Assembly: GCA_005938025.2 (NCBI GenBank)
Contig: VCCI02000001.1
Location: 2,454,618 to 2,518,617 of the forward strand
Reading direction: 5' to 3'
Source of the DNA: Inquilinus sp. KBS0705
Lineage (GTDB): Bacteria; Bacteroidota; Bacteroidia; Sphingobacteriales; Sphingobacteriaceae
DNA length: 64,000 nt
Below are positions 33,469 to 42,647 of this stretch, piece by piece (position 1 is the stretch's first letter; every line of letters begins with the position of its first letter). A model generated the notes under the pieces. The model had not been told where the DNA came from, searched no databases, and saw only the letters and a list, made by a program, of their open reading frames with translations. Made by a program: the position numbers and the translations under genes.

Positions 33469-35079
33469 ATGGACGCAGCCTGTATCGACTATAAAGACAC
33501 CGGGTATTTTTCCCAAACGGTAATTGATTACCTGGACGATGTGCCGGAGTTACGATCGTTTTACAGCTACCGCCCTACCCTGCAAGGTTTTGCCCAATTA
33601 TTTAACAATAAAAAAGTTGTTGCCAACCGCCCGCTGCTGGTACAGGTTTTAACCGAACAATACTTTAAAAATGCTAAACAAGGCGTTCCCGAGTTAGAAG
33701 CCGCCGATTTTATCCGCCAGCGGATAGCGTTGCTTGGCTCGCCCGATACCTATACCATTACCACCGGCCACCAGTTAAATATTTTTACCGGCCCGCTTTA
33801 TTTTATTTATAAAATAGTAACCGCTATAAAGCTAAGTCGCCAGTTAAAGGAAGCCCACCCCGATAAAAACTTTGTGCCTGTTTACTGGATGGCATCAGAA
33901 GACCACGATTTTGCCGAGATAAACTATACCAATATTGGTGGTAAAAAAGTGCATTGGTGGTACGAGGCTTCGGGTGCTACAGGGCGCATCAATCCTGATA
34001 CCATGCGCCAGGCCATTAACCAGTACAAAGGCGTTTTAGGTATTGATGGCCACTCTGCCGAGCTGGCCGAAATGGTAGAAACCGCCTACACTAAATTTGA
34101 TAAACTGGCCGATGCTACCCGCTATTTGGTTAACGCCTTATTTGGCCGCTATGGCCTGGTGATAATAGATGCCGATGACCACCGGCTAAAACAAGAGTTT
34201 GCCCCTATCATGGAGCGCGACATTATTGAGCAAAACAGCTTTAAAAATATAAGCGCGGTAAACCAGCAATTACAGGCGCTGGGTGTGCACATACAGGTAA
34301 ACCCGCGCGAGATAAATTTTTTTTATCTGAAAGATAACCTGCGCGAGCGTTTGCTATTTGAGAACGACCGCTACAGCGTAATGAATACCGAAATTAGCTT
34401 TACCGAAGCGGAGCTGAAACAGGAAATTAAAACCGCGCCTGAAAGGTTTAGCCCCAACGTGGTAATGCGCCCTTTATACCAGGAATGTATTTTACCTAAT
34501 ATAGCCTACATTGGCGGCGGTGCCGAGGTGGTTTACTGGCTGGAGCTAAAATCAAACTTTGATTATTATGGCATCGATTTTCCGATACTGATATTGCGCA
34601 ATTCGGGCCTGGTGATTAAAAAAGAAACAGTTGCCAAAATAAACAGCATGGAGCTTGCCCCAGTTACCCTGTTTAAAACTACCGACGAGATAAAAAACAG
34701 TTGGGTAAAACAGCATAGCAGCCACGATTTAACCCTGAACGAAGAATGGCGCGGGATACAGAGCATTTTTGAACGCATAAAACTGCGTGCCCATAAAATT
34801 GATAATACGCTGGAGCCATCGGCAGCGGCGGTGCAAGCCCGCTTAAAACATGCTTTAGATAACCTGGAGAAAAAACTGATAAAGGCCGAAAAACGCAACT
34901 ACCAAACCCGGCTGGAGCAGATAGAACACATCAAAGCCGACATATTTCCCAACAACAGCTTGCAGGAGCGATCAGAAAACTTCGGCCTTAGCTATGTAAA
35001 ATGGGGCCAGGTATTCATAGACGAACTCATCCGCAACTTTGAACCGTTAGATTTTAAGTTTACGGTGTTGACGGAGTAA
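33469..35079 (+). CDS. bshC: Bacillithiol biosynthesis cysteine-adding enzyme BshC
   Basis: 536 residues. Adds cysteine to glucosaminyl-malate, the last step of bacillithiol synthesis. Markers: TITTGHQLNIFTGPLYFIYK, YWMASEDHDFAEINY, LVIIDADDHRLKQEF and VYWLELKSNFD. C-terminal coiled coil (about 430-500) with LKHALDNLEKKLIKAEKRNY. Full length. Bacillithiol is the main low-molecular-weight thiol of many Bacteroidota; bshA and bshB are not in the window. Confidence 0.93.
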   Translation: MDAACIDYKDTGYFSQTVIDYLDDVPELRSFYSYRPTLQGFAQLFNNKKVVANRPLLVQVLTEQYFKNAKQGVPELEAADFIRQRIALLGSPDTYTITTGHQLNIFTGPLYFIYKIVTAIKLSRQLKEAHPDKNFVPVYWMASEDHDFAEINYTNIGGKKVHWWYEASGATGRINPDTMRQAINQYKGVLGIDGHSAELAEMVETAYTKFDKLADATRYLVNALFGRYGLVIIDADDHRLKQEFAPIMERDIIEQNSFKNISAVNQQLQALGVHIQVNPREINFFYLKDNLRERLLFENDRYSVMNTEISFTEAELKQEIKTAPERFSPNVVMRPLYQECILPNIAYIGGGAEVVYWLELKSNFDYYGIDFPILILRNSGLVIKKETVAKINSMELAPVTLFKTTDEIKNSWVKQHSSHDLTLNEEWRGIQSIFERIKLRAHKIDNTLEPSAAAVQARLKHALDNLEKKLIKAEKRNYQTRLEQIEHIKADIFPNNSLQERSENFGLSYVKWGQVFIDELIRNFEPLDFKFTVLTE

Positions 35080-35144
35080 TTTTATCTGTGACAACAAAAA
35101 TTTCTTATATTAGTTACTAATTAACCCTATCAATTGTTAACTAT

Positions 35145-36479
35145 ATGATTAAACCTGTACGTGCATATTATGCAGTGGCCTTAATATTTGCTTTCCAATT
35201 ATTCACATCCTGTCATAAAACTGCGTCAGACCCTTTACCGGTTGCAGATACTACCCACACACCGCTATCAATAAGTAAACCAGTAGTTAAAATAACATCT
35301 GTTAGTATTACAGAGGGTGGTTTTAATACAACTGTAACCATAAATGGGTCTGGATTCGTTTCAAGCCTTACAGGTAATCAAGTTTATTTCAATAACAAAA
35401 AAGCTTTGATCTTATATGCCAATGAAACTCGAATAATAGCGTGTGTGCCCCTAGGTGCTGGCACTGGTAAGATAACGTTAGCTGTTGGGGCAACTAAAGT
35501 AACAGGGCCTACATTTAAATACCTTATTACTGATGTGCTTACATTTTTCGCAGGGGGTTATACTATGGGATTTAAAGACGGCCAAGGTTCTAATGCAAAA
35601 TTTCATAGTCCAGCCGGCCTTGCAATAGATGCGGTAGGCAATATATTTGTTGCTGATGCCGGAAACAACGTAATCAGAAAGATCACCCCTTCTGGATATG
35701 TTTCCACCTTTGCAGGTACAGGGAAAAGCGGCTTAACAAATGGACATAAAAGTACCGCTACATTTTCTACTCCACTTGGTTTATGCTTTGATAAAGCAGG
35801 GAATTTATATGTATCAGATAGTGACAACGGTGTGATCAGAAAAATTTCAAGAAATAACATGGTGACAACATTTGCCACAAATGGTATAACAAAATTTAAT
35901 ATGCCGAAAGGTATTACCACCGATGTCGCTGGAAACGTATACGTCGCAGATATGCAAAACAGTATTATCAGAAAAATCACACCACAAGGTGTAGTAACTC
36001 CATATGCACCCGCAGAAAACACTCCAAGCAATAATCTAATATTTATACAGCCAAGCGGATTAACATCTGATAAGTTAGGAAACTTATATACGGTGCAGCT
36101 GAGTAATGGACTCATACGAAAAATTACCCCCGGTCGTGTAGTAACTAATATTGCCGGTGGGGCTACGCTCGATGGTTATACCGATGTTTTTAACGGAACA
36201 GGAATAGCAGCAATTTTTTATCATCCGGAAAGTATTGCACTTAGCCCCGACGGTAATTTGTACGTGGCAGATACGTTTGATCGGGCCATAAGAAAAGTAA
36301 CCCCTGAAGGCGTGGTTACTACCTTATTAGGTGGGCTGCGTGCTACTTCGGCTCCACATGAGGGATCTGGTAATAATGCAGGTATGTATACTCCTGTTGG
36401 TATCGCAATAAATGCCGCGGGCGTGATATATGTAGCTGATCAAACATATGGCTTTATATATAAAATCAGTAAGCAATAA
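35145..36479 (+). CDS. IPT/TIG-NHL repeat lipoprotein
   Basis: 444 residues. Lipobox FTSC gives a lipidated C23 after a hydrophobic start. An IPT/TIG Ig-like domain (about 48-130; FNTTVTINGSGFVSSLTGNQ) precedes NHL-type beta-propeller blades with repeats such as GLAIDAVGNIFVADAGNNVI and RKITPSGYVSTFAG, at least six times to residue 440. Such outer-membrane lipoproteins bind or display ligands; none can be named here. A related NHL lipoprotein is at 58635-59714 without the IPT domain. Confidence 0.85.
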   Translation: MIKPVRAYYAVALIFAFQLFTSCHKTASDPLPVADTTHTPLSISKPVVKITSVSITEGGFNTTVTINGSGFVSSLTGNQVYFNNKKALILYANETRIIACVPLGAGTGKITLAVGATKVTGPTFKYLITDVLTFFAGGYTMGFKDGQGSNAKFHSPAGLAIDAVGNIFVADAGNNVIRKITPSGYVSTFAGTGKSGLTNGHKSTATFSTPLGLCFDKAGNLYVSDSDNGVIRKISRNNMVTTFATNGITKFNMPKGITTDVAGNVYVADMQNSIIRKITPQGVVTPYAPAENTPSNNLIFIQPSGLTSDKLGNLYTVQLSNGLIRKITPGRVVTNIAGGATLDGYTDVFNGTGIAAIFYHPESIALSPDGNLYVADTFDRAIRKVTPEGVVTTLLGGLRATSAPHEGSGNNAGMYTPVGIAINAAGVIYVADQTYGFIYKISKQ

Positions 36480-36535
36480 GGTGTTATAATAGATTTTTAA
36501 AAACTGACAACTTTTAAGTTGTTAGTTCTGATTTA

Positions 36536-36543
36536 TACCTTTG
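36536..36543 (+). promoter_or_regulatory. -7 box directly before the Ldh-type gene
   Basis: Perfect TACCTTTG ending four bases before ATG 36548. Transcription should start at or next to the ATG, so the mRNA is predicted to be leaderless. The -33 element is weak. Confidence 0.5.
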
Positions 36544-36547
36544 CCTT

Positions 36548-37621
36548 ATGCTCATCCCTCACCAAACCATCCGCACCTTTACCCAAAATATTCTCCTGGC
36601 TATGGGCTGCAGCGAGGCGCATGCAGTGTTGGCAGCAGATGTACTGCTTAAGTCGGACCTGCGGGGGATAGACTCGCACGGAGTGGCCCGTTTAAGCGGC
36701 TATGTGCGCCTTTGGCAGAAACAACGCATAAACACCAGTCCCGATATAAAGATAGTACACGAGACCGCTACCACAGCAACAATTGACGGCGACGCGGGCC
36801 TTGGCCTGATAGTAGCCCCCTTTGCCATGCAGGTGGCTATTGATAAGGCTAAACAATATGGCTCGGGCTGGGTATCGGTACGCAACTCAAACCACTTTGG
36901 TATTGCCGGTTACCATGCCCTGATGGCTGTAGAGCAGGACATGATCGGCTTCGCCATGACAAATGCCAGTCCGCTGGTGGCCCCTACCTTTTCAAACGAA
37001 CGATTATTGGGTACCAACCCCATGTGCTATGCTTTCCCGACAGGTAAATACCCGCCGGTAGTGGTAGATATGGCTACCTCGGCAGCAGCCAACGGCAAAC
37101 TGGAAATAGCCCAGCGCGCCGGCCAGCAGGTACCCGAAGGTTGGTTGCAGGATAAACAAGGAAATTACACTACCAACCCCCATGCCCTAAAAACAGGTGG
37201 TGCATTACTGCCCCTGGGCAGCGACCGCGAGAACGGCAGTCACAAAGGTTTTGGCCTGGCTGCAACGGTCGATATATTATCAGGCGTATTATCCGGCGCG
37301 GGCTATGGCCCCTGGGTACCGCCCTTTGTCGCTTTTTTAGACCCGCCCGCCAACCCGCCCGGCGTAGGTATAGGCCACTTTTTGGGCGCCATGCGGGTAG
37401 ATGGCTTTAGGCCGACCGATGAATTTAAGGCCGATATGGATAACTGGATAAGCCGATTTAAGTCAGCGTCCACCATAGATCCCACCCAAAAAGTAATTAT
37501 CCCCGGCGAACCTGAATTGGAAGCAGAAGCCGACCGGTTACAAAACGGCATACCCTTAGTTGATGCCGTGGTAAATGACTTGAATGAATTGGCTGCGAAG
37601 TTTAGGATAGAGGGGTTGTAA
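36548..37621 (+). CDS. Ldh_2-family malate/L-lactate-type dehydrogenase
   Basis: 357 residues. Family of NAD(P)-dependent oxidoreductases (malate/ureidoglycolate/lactate type) with the unusual non-Rossmann fold. Markers: LKSDLRGIDSHGVARLSGYV, VRNSNHFGIAGYHALMAVE (active-site His), GTNPMCYAFPTG and GSDRENGSHKGFGLAATVDI. Substrate cannot be set from sequence; 2-hydroxy acid oxidation is the family reaction. Nearly leaderless start, see the promoter entry. Confidence 0.9.
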   Translation: MLIPHQTIRTFTQNILLAMGCSEAHAVLAADVLLKSDLRGIDSHGVARLSGYVRLWQKQRINTSPDIKIVHETATTATIDGDAGLGLIVAPFAMQVAIDKAKQYGSGWVSVRNSNHFGIAGYHALMAVEQDMIGFAMTNASPLVAPTFSNERLLGTNPMCYAFPTGKYPPVVVDMATSAAANGKLEIAQRAGQQVPEGWLQDKQGNYTTNPHALKTGGALLPLGSDRENGSHKGFGLAATVDILSGVLSGAGYGPWVPPFVAFLDPPANPPGVGIGHFLGAMRVDGFRPTDEFKADMDNWISRFKSASTIDPTQKVIIPGEPELEAEADRLQNGIPLVDAVVNDLNELAAKFRIEGL

Positions 37622-37635
37622 TAGGGATACCCTAC

Positions 37636-37670
37636 AAAAAAGAGGCACCCGGCCTCACCCGGGTACCTCT
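37636..37670 (-). terminator. Terminator of the outer-membrane barrel gene
   Basis: On the minus strand GAGGTACCCGG / CCGGGTGCCTC (one mismatch pair) is followed by TTTTTTG. It lies about 220 bases beyond the stop of the barrel gene; the intervening 37671-37886 has no open frame on that strand I would call. Confidence 0.7.
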
Positions 37671-37886
37671 CATCAGAATATATATAGTTAATCACCTTAT
37701 GGTGCAATTTGGTTGCCGCAGCATATACTTGCCGTGTGGATAACTCATTATTAACTACCCGTGTATTTAACCACCGGGACCACCCGGGCATCCTCAAGAA
37801 AAGATCAAGACAACTAAATCTCACAAAAGAAACCTCGTCTTTTCCTGTTACAAACCCTGTGATCCTGTGGTTAAATACCCGGAGAA

Positions 37887-40718
37887 TTAAAATGGTGGCG
37901 GTCCGCCACCAGGAGGGCCACCCATACCGGGGCCGCCACCCGGGCCGCCAGGTGTTGGCCTTTTACCAGCAAACTTTTGCAGCCTAAGCGTAAACGTAGC
38001 CAGGAAATACCTGCCTAAACGGTTGGCGTTTGTTTGGGTAATATAGCTGCCGCTTTGTGTAGTGGTGTAACCGGTATTTTCGTTAAATACATCGTTAACT
38101 GCAAAGCGCAACGTACCCACATTGTTTTTCAAAAACCTGCGCTCTATATAGGTGTTCAGGATGTTGGGGTTGGTAGCGCCCTGGTAACCGTAATATATTT
38201 GCTTAGTAAAATCGTAGCTAAAGGTCCAGTCTTTAAAAAAGTAATTTTTGCCGTTAAGCCCTAAATTAAGGGTGCTAAATTTACTGTTGATGTTAGCAGT
38301 TTCTACCGAATTGTTTGAGCGGTTAACCGCGTAGGTAGTACTTGCTTCAGCATCTATTACATCGGCAACATTTACCCTAAAGCGTACCCCTTGCGATAGC
38401 ACCAGGTTTTTGGAGATATTTTTTTCGGTAGTTAACGCGTAGGTATCGGCATCTACACTGCCCACGTACGATATGTTGTTGGCATAGGTTACGTTACCTA
38501 TAAAAAACAGGTTATACTTGCGCTTGGCCCAGGGCTTGGCAAACACATAAAACCCATTTGCCGCATAATAGCCATCGGCATTTTGGTATTGGGTTAAAAT
38601 GGTACCGGCCAGTTTAGGGTCGGGCGCATACACTCTTGGGTAAGTTATAGTATTAGCCACTACCTTATTTTGCGACTGTGTGAAGGACAGGTTACTAAAA
38701 AACACGTTCCCCGAAGCAAAATCGAATTTATTATAACGGATAGATAGCACGTTGTTAAATTCCGGTGTCAGGTCGGGGTTACCCTGTACCGGGTACGACG
38801 CGTTCGAAAAATCGGTAACAGGCTGCAACTGGGTATAAGTGGGTTGCGCGCTGGTGCCGTTGTAATTAACACTTAACGATTGGTTACGCGAGAAGTTATA
38901 AATAAACCTGGCCGTCGGCGCAATATTAAATGTATTAACCGGGTTGGTGCCGCTACCATCTAAGGTTGATGGCTGTGCCATAACGCCCAGGGTGTAGTTA
39001 TATTTTTTATCGATAAAGCGATAGTTTAGGCCAAACCTATTGGTGATAAAGCTGTAGCTATAGTTATTGCTCAGCAAATCGTAACGCACACGGTCACCGC
39101 TGTTGCTTAGCGTATCGGTAGCCCTGTCGGCGCTGGTATACGAGTATTTGTAGCCGTAGGTAACTTCCAGGTATGATTTTTTGCTCAGCGGTTCCAGGTA
39201 CGACAGGCTGGTACCCACGCTATCGGTACGGCTGGCGGTACTAATATATTGGCTTAGCGGTGCGTTGGCCGCACCCTCTATATAAGTATAAACCGGGTTT
39301 TGATACTGGTTGATACTATACGAGCCTGCGCCAACATTAACACTAAAATTGCGGCCTTTGGTTGCAAAACGGTGGTTATACAACACGTTGGCACCATAGT
39401 TTGGCGATGTAGAGTGCAGGTACGACAGAAAAGTATAATCGGACACTAAACCTGACGCGTTCATCAGCGTATTGGCCGCGTTTTGGTTGGTGGTAACACC
39501 AGCATATGAATATGAAGGTGTAATTTTAAAGTAGTTAACCGTATCGGGCTTGTACTCGATATTAAAATTAAAACGGTGGTTCAGGTTGTCGGTCTCCTGT
39601 ACGCTGCTTTGGTTATTAACGCTTGGGTTACTTGCCGATAGGTTGTTTTGTATAGTAGTACTGGTAGTGTTTACCGTATTGTTGGCAAAGCTGTAGCTAC
39701 CATAAGCGGTTATTTTTTTACCCCACTGGTCGCGGTAGTTAAAACCTAATGAACGGGCTGTAGTTATACCGTTGCCACTGTTGGCATTACCTCCCGGAGG
39801 GCCGCCCGGGCCGCCACCACCGCCCCCACGGCCACCGGGGCCGCCAAAGTTAAACAGGTTGGTATTGGTGTTATTTAAATTACCTAACACGGCTATTTGT
39901 CGGCTGCCGCTAAAGCTAAACAAGTTGCCCTGTGCTACGTAGCGGTTACCCTCTTTGCTTTGGTCTATCCCCGGTATCATATCCTGGCCCTCGCCAACGC
40001 TGGCCTGGCCAAAATAACCGTAATTCTTACTTTCTTTTATGGTGATGTTAAGCACCTTTTCGGGCTCGCCGGTTTTAACGCCGGTAATGTTGGCCTGGTC
40101 GCCGTAATCATCAATTACCTGTATGTTTTGTACAATGTCGGCAGGCAGGTTTTTGGTAGCGGTTTTAAGGTCGCCGCCAAAAAAATCTTTACCGTTAACG
40201 CGCACCTTGGTAACGCTTTTGCCCTGCGCGGTTACGTTGCCATCCTTATCCACATCAACGCCGGGGAGCTTGCGTATCACATCTTCAACCGGAGCGCCAT
40301 CGCGTACTTTGTAGGCGGCAGCGTTAAATTCTACCGTGTCTTCCTTTAGCTTAACAGGGTTTACATCGGTAATGGTAACACCGGCCAGCATGCGGGTTTC
40401 GGCTTTTAGTATAATAGGGTTAAGTACAACAGGTGTAGTTGCGTTATCTAACACAAAACGGCGCTTTAAGGGCTGGTAACCTATTGATTGTATCACCAGG
40501 CTAAACTGGTTAACGGTTACCCCCGGGAAGCTAAAACGGCCGGCAGCATCGGTGCTGGTACTTAGGCTATCCTTTCCGGTTAGTATGCGCACCAGGCTGC
40601 CCGGCAGGGTAACACCGGTAGAATCTTTAATGGTTCCGCTAACATCGCGGCCGGTTTGTGCGTAACTGCCTGTAGAGACAAGCAAAGCAGCGGCAAATAA
40701 AAAGTATACGAGTTTCAT
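37887..40718 (-). CDS. Large outer-membrane beta-barrel protein (TonB-receptor-like)
   Basis: 943 residues from ATG 40718 (the frame continues to a TTG at 40742; the signal peptide MKLVYFLFAAALLVSTGSYA sets the start). A carboxypeptidase-regulatory beta-sandwich (about 22-105; DVSGTIKDSTGVTLPGSLVR) and a plug-like domain (about 115-215; VEDVIRKLPGVDVDKDGNVT) lead into an OMP_b-brl-type barrel to the end. Two Gly/Pro-rich stretches stand out: one inside the barrel (about 300-325) and one at the very C-terminus (GGPPGGGPPPF). It lacks the SusD partner. Its promoter carries a predicted LytTR operator; it is probably controlled by the adjacent LytS/LytTR pair. Confidence 0.88.
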   Translation of the reverse strand: MKLVYFLFAAALLVSTGSYAQTGRDVSGTIKDSTGVTLPGSLVRILTGKDSLSTSTDAAGRFSFPGVTVNQFSLVIQSIGYQPLKRRFVLDNATTPVVLNPIILKAETRMLAGVTITDVNPVKLKEDTVEFNAAAYKVRDGAPVEDVIRKLPGVDVDKDGNVTAQGKSVTKVRVNGKDFFGGDLKTATKNLPADIVQNIQVIDDYGDQANITGVKTGEPEKVLNITIKESKNYGYFGQASVGEGQDMIPGIDQSKEGNRYVAQGNLFSFSGSRQIAVLGNLNNTNTNLFNFGGPGGRGGGGGGPGGPPGGNANSGNGITTARSLGFNYRDQWGKKITAYGSYSFANNTVNTTSTTIQNNLSASNPSVNNQSSVQETDNLNHRFNFNIEYKPDTVNYFKITPSYSYAGVTTNQNAANTLMNASGLVSDYTFLSYLHSTSPNYGANVLYNHRFATKGRNFSVNVGAGSYSINQYQNPVYTYIEGAANAPLSQYISTASRTDSVGTSLSYLEPLSKKSYLEVTYGYKYSYTSADRATDTLSNSGDRVRYDLLSNNYSYSFITNRFGLNYRFIDKKYNYTLGVMAQPSTLDGSGTNPVNTFNIAPTARFIYNFSRNQSLSVNYNGTSAQPTYTQLQPVTDFSNASYPVQGNPDLTPEFNNVLSIRYNKFDFASGNVFFSNLSFTQSQNKVVANTITYPRVYAPDPKLAGTILTQYQNADGYYAANGFYVFAKPWAKRKYNLFFIGNVTYANNISYVGSVDADTYALTTEKNISKNLVLSQGVRFRVNVADVIDAEASTTYAVNRSNNSVETANINSKFSTLNLGLNGKNYFFKDWTFSYDFTKQIYYGYQGATNPNILNTYIERRFLKNNVGTLRFAVNDVFNENTGYTTTQSGSYITQTNANRLGRYFLATFTLRLQKFAGKRPTPGGPGGGPGMGGPPGGGPPPF

Positions 40719-40739
40719 TATATCTGATTTAGGGCTACA

Positions 40740-40747
40740 CAAAGCAA
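40740..40747 (-). promoter_or_regulatory. -7 box of the barrel gene
   Basis: Minus-strand TTGCTTTG, one mismatch to TAnnTTTG, about 20 bases before the ATG. The operator repeats start 28 bases upstream of it. Confidence 0.5.
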
Positions 40748-40775
40748 TTACTTTGACGTATGATTAAAAAACGCG

Positions 40776-40802
40776 ATAGACCGAGAGCTAAAAATTATAG
40801 AC
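40776..40802. promoter_or_regulatory. Predicted LytTR operator 1
   Basis: ATAGACC (40776-40782) and ATAGAC (40797-40802), direct repeats 21 bp start to start, i.e. two helical turns. This is the spacing known for LytTR-type regulators such as AgrA. The left part lies in a 17-mer AAAAAACGCGATAGACC shared exactly with operator 2. Confidence 0.6.
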
Positions 40803-40849
40803 AGAAAGGCTTTTTTAACCGTTAAAACAGTATCAGCCTGTTTACAAAA

Positions 40850-40882
40850 AAAAGCTCCCCAATAAATTGGGGAGCTTAGGGG
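40850..40882 (-). terminator. Terminator of the small secreted protein gene
   Basis: Minus-strand AAGCTCCCCAA / TTGGGGAGCTT hairpin followed by a long T run; positions within about 3 bases. Confidence 0.8.
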
Positions 40883-40894
40883 TATATGGGGTTG

Positions 40895-41269
40895 TTATTG
40901 CAAAAACACGTAGGCTTTTTGGCCATACTCGTCGTACACGCGCAGTTGTTTGGTAACTGTTTGGTCGTTTGATTTGATGGTTACCGCGTAATCGCCATTG
41001 TCTAATTCAGACAGGTTGTAGGCTTTTTGTACAACGCTTTTCTTTGGCAGCTTATCAAGCAATAAAACATGGTTTTCGTTATCGGTAATTATTACAGTTG
41101 CCTTTGCATCGGTTAGTATGCTTACGCCAAAGCCAACGGCGTTGCGTAAAGCTTGTACAGTAATGGTTGGGATGCCGTCATCGGCAGTGGCTGCCTTTGC
41201 TGGTGTTGCTGCAAATAAACCGGTGCTTAACAATAATAACAGTGCTGATAATTTGATTGAATTTTTCAT
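40895..41269 (-). CDS. Small secreted beta-sandwich protein
   Basis: 124 residues. Signal peptide 1-26 (ending AKA). The mature part is a short beta-rich domain (VSILTDAKATVIITDNENHV, GDYAVTIKSNDQTVTKQLRV) like the Ig-type C-terminal modules of Bacteroidota secreted proteins; it has no cysteine. Function unknown. It has its own terminator and a promoter whose operator and -7 box have exactly the same geometry as those of the barrel gene, so the two are probably switched on together. Confidence 0.75.
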   Translation of the reverse strand: MKNSIKLSALLLLLSTGLFAATPAKAATADDGIPTITVQALRNAVGFGVSILTDAKATVIITDNENHVLLLDKLPKKSVVQKAYNLSELDNGDYAVTIKSNDQTVTKQLRVYDEYGQKAYVFLQ

Positions 41270-41321
41270 GATCTTAGTTTTTTAAATTATGTTTTTGATT
41301 TTGTTATAAACTTTCAATGTC

Positions 41322-41329
41322 CAAAACAA
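41322..41329 (-). promoter_or_regulatory. -7 box of the small secreted protein gene
   Basis: Minus-strand TTGTTTTG, one mismatch to TAnnTTTG, about 50 bases before the ATG. The operator repeats start 28 bases upstream, as at the barrel gene. Confidence 0.5.
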
Positions 41330-41357
41330 CAACCTTTTGCACTATCAAAAAAACGCG

Positions 41358-41385
41358 ATAGACCACCGGCCCATACAAATAGACC
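41358..41385. promoter_or_regulatory. Predicted LytTR operator 2
   Basis: ATAGACC at 41358-41364 and again at 41379-41385, 21 bp start to start. Shares a 17-mer with operator 1. Also lies 180 bases upstream of the divergent lytS gene, so it could serve autoregulation. Confidence 0.6.
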
Positions 41386-41500
41386 GGGGCCAAAAATCAA
41401 TCGCCGAACGCCTATTTACCTATAATACAGCATTATAATTAACTTTAAACGGATGTTTTTGCCTGCCCGTCGGTAAAAAGCGCCCCTGCGGCGATTATGG

Positions 41501-41532
41501 TTGGTGTTTAGCCCTGCTGTTTTGTAATATTG
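41501..41532 (+). promoter_or_regulatory. Promoter of the LytS/LytTR operon
   Basis: TTG (41501-41503), 21 bases, TAATATTG (41525-41532), one mismatch to TAnnTTTG; 33 bases before the ATG. Confidence 0.45.
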
Positions 41533-41564
41533 TATAAGCATCCGGCTATTAACCTAATTATATA

Positions 41565-42647
41565 ATGATCATTCAAAAATCAAAAAGCACTTTAGTAAGC
41601 ATACTCATCCAGGTATTAATATGGGTAGTATTGGGCATAGTGCTATTGTTTTACCAACCCTTCCTGCGCAACATCGAGATCCCTTATCAATTTTGGATAA
41701 AGCAAAACTTTGTATTTGCCATGCTGATATCGGCATATTATATAAACGCCTATATACTGGTGCCCAGGTTTCTGCTTAAAAAAAGAACCGGCTTATACTT
41801 TTTAACTATCTTGTTTATGACGGTTGCCATTGTATTTTTATCCGGCTTTGCCGATAAGTTTTTAAACCTGCGCGAATTACTTGAAGCAGCCTTTCATAAA
41901 AGCGGCCCACCAAAACGGGGCGGCCGCGATGGTGGTAAACACGGTTACTTAGATACCTTTATCATTACGCTTACCTCGTTGGTACTGGGCATCAGCACCA
42001 GTATTACCACCACCCAAAAATGGCAAAAGGATAAAGAGCTGCACCAGGAAATGGAGCAAGACAAGATCAGCTCGGAGTTATCGTTTTTAAAGGCACAGAT
42101 AAACCCGCATTTCTTTTTTAATACGCTTAACAACATTTACGCGCTTACACTGGTAAATGTAGAAACATCGCGCGTGGCACTGCACCAGCTATCGCGCATG
42201 ATGCGTTATGTATTGTACGACACCCAAAACACCACCGCCCTGCTAAGCCAGGAGGTTGCCTTTATAAAAGACTATATCAGCCTGATGCAGCTTCGCCTTA
42301 CCGACCGTACAAAGGTTAACTTTCAATCCCCGGCCATGCTGCGCGAGTTCCCGGTGGCGCCAATGCTGTTTTTAACCTTTGTAGAGAACGCCTTTAAACA
42401 CGGCATTAGCGATACGCAGCAAAGCGATATTGAAGTGATCATTACCCAGGAGGATAACACCGTATCGATGATGGTAAAAAACACTATCTTTAAAGAAAAG
42501 GGGATGAATATTGAAGAGAACCAGGGCATCGGTTTAAATAATACCATCCGCCGGTTAGATCTGCTTTACCCTGGTAAATATACCCTGGAGGTAAACGAAT
42601 CGGCCGAAACCAACCAATATACCGTTAACCTAACGCTGCAATTGTAA
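41565..42647 (+). CDS. LytS-type sensor histidine kinase
   Basis: 360 residues. Four membrane helices (about 10-30, 48-66, 76-96, 130-148), then the His_kinase domain of the LytS/YehU group with phospho-acceptor H182 in QINPHFFFNTLNNIYAL, and an HATPase_c domain (LTFVENAFKHGI, NQGIGLNNTIRRLDLLY). The loop before helix 4 is basic and Gly-rich (PPKRGGRDGGKHG). No extracellular sensor domain, so it probably reads membrane state. Overlaps the LytTR regulator by one base (TAATG), the usual coupled pair. Confidence 0.92.
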   Translation: MIIQKSKSTLVSILIQVLIWVVLGIVLLFYQPFLRNIEIPYQFWIKQNFVFAMLISAYYINAYILVPRFLLKKRTGLYFLTILFMTVAIVFLSGFADKFLNLRELLEAAFHKSGPPKRGGRDGGKHGYLDTFIITLTSLVLGISTSITTTQKWQKDKELHQEMEQDKISSELSFLKAQINPHFFFNTLNNIYALTLVNVETSRVALHQLSRMMRYVLYDTQNTTALLSQEVAFIKDYISLMQLRLTDRTKVNFQSPAMLREFPVAPMLFLTFVENAFKHGISDTQQSDIEVIITQEDNTVSMMVKNTIFKEKGMNIEENQGIGLNNTIRRLDLLYPGKYTLEVNESAETNQYTVNLTLQL

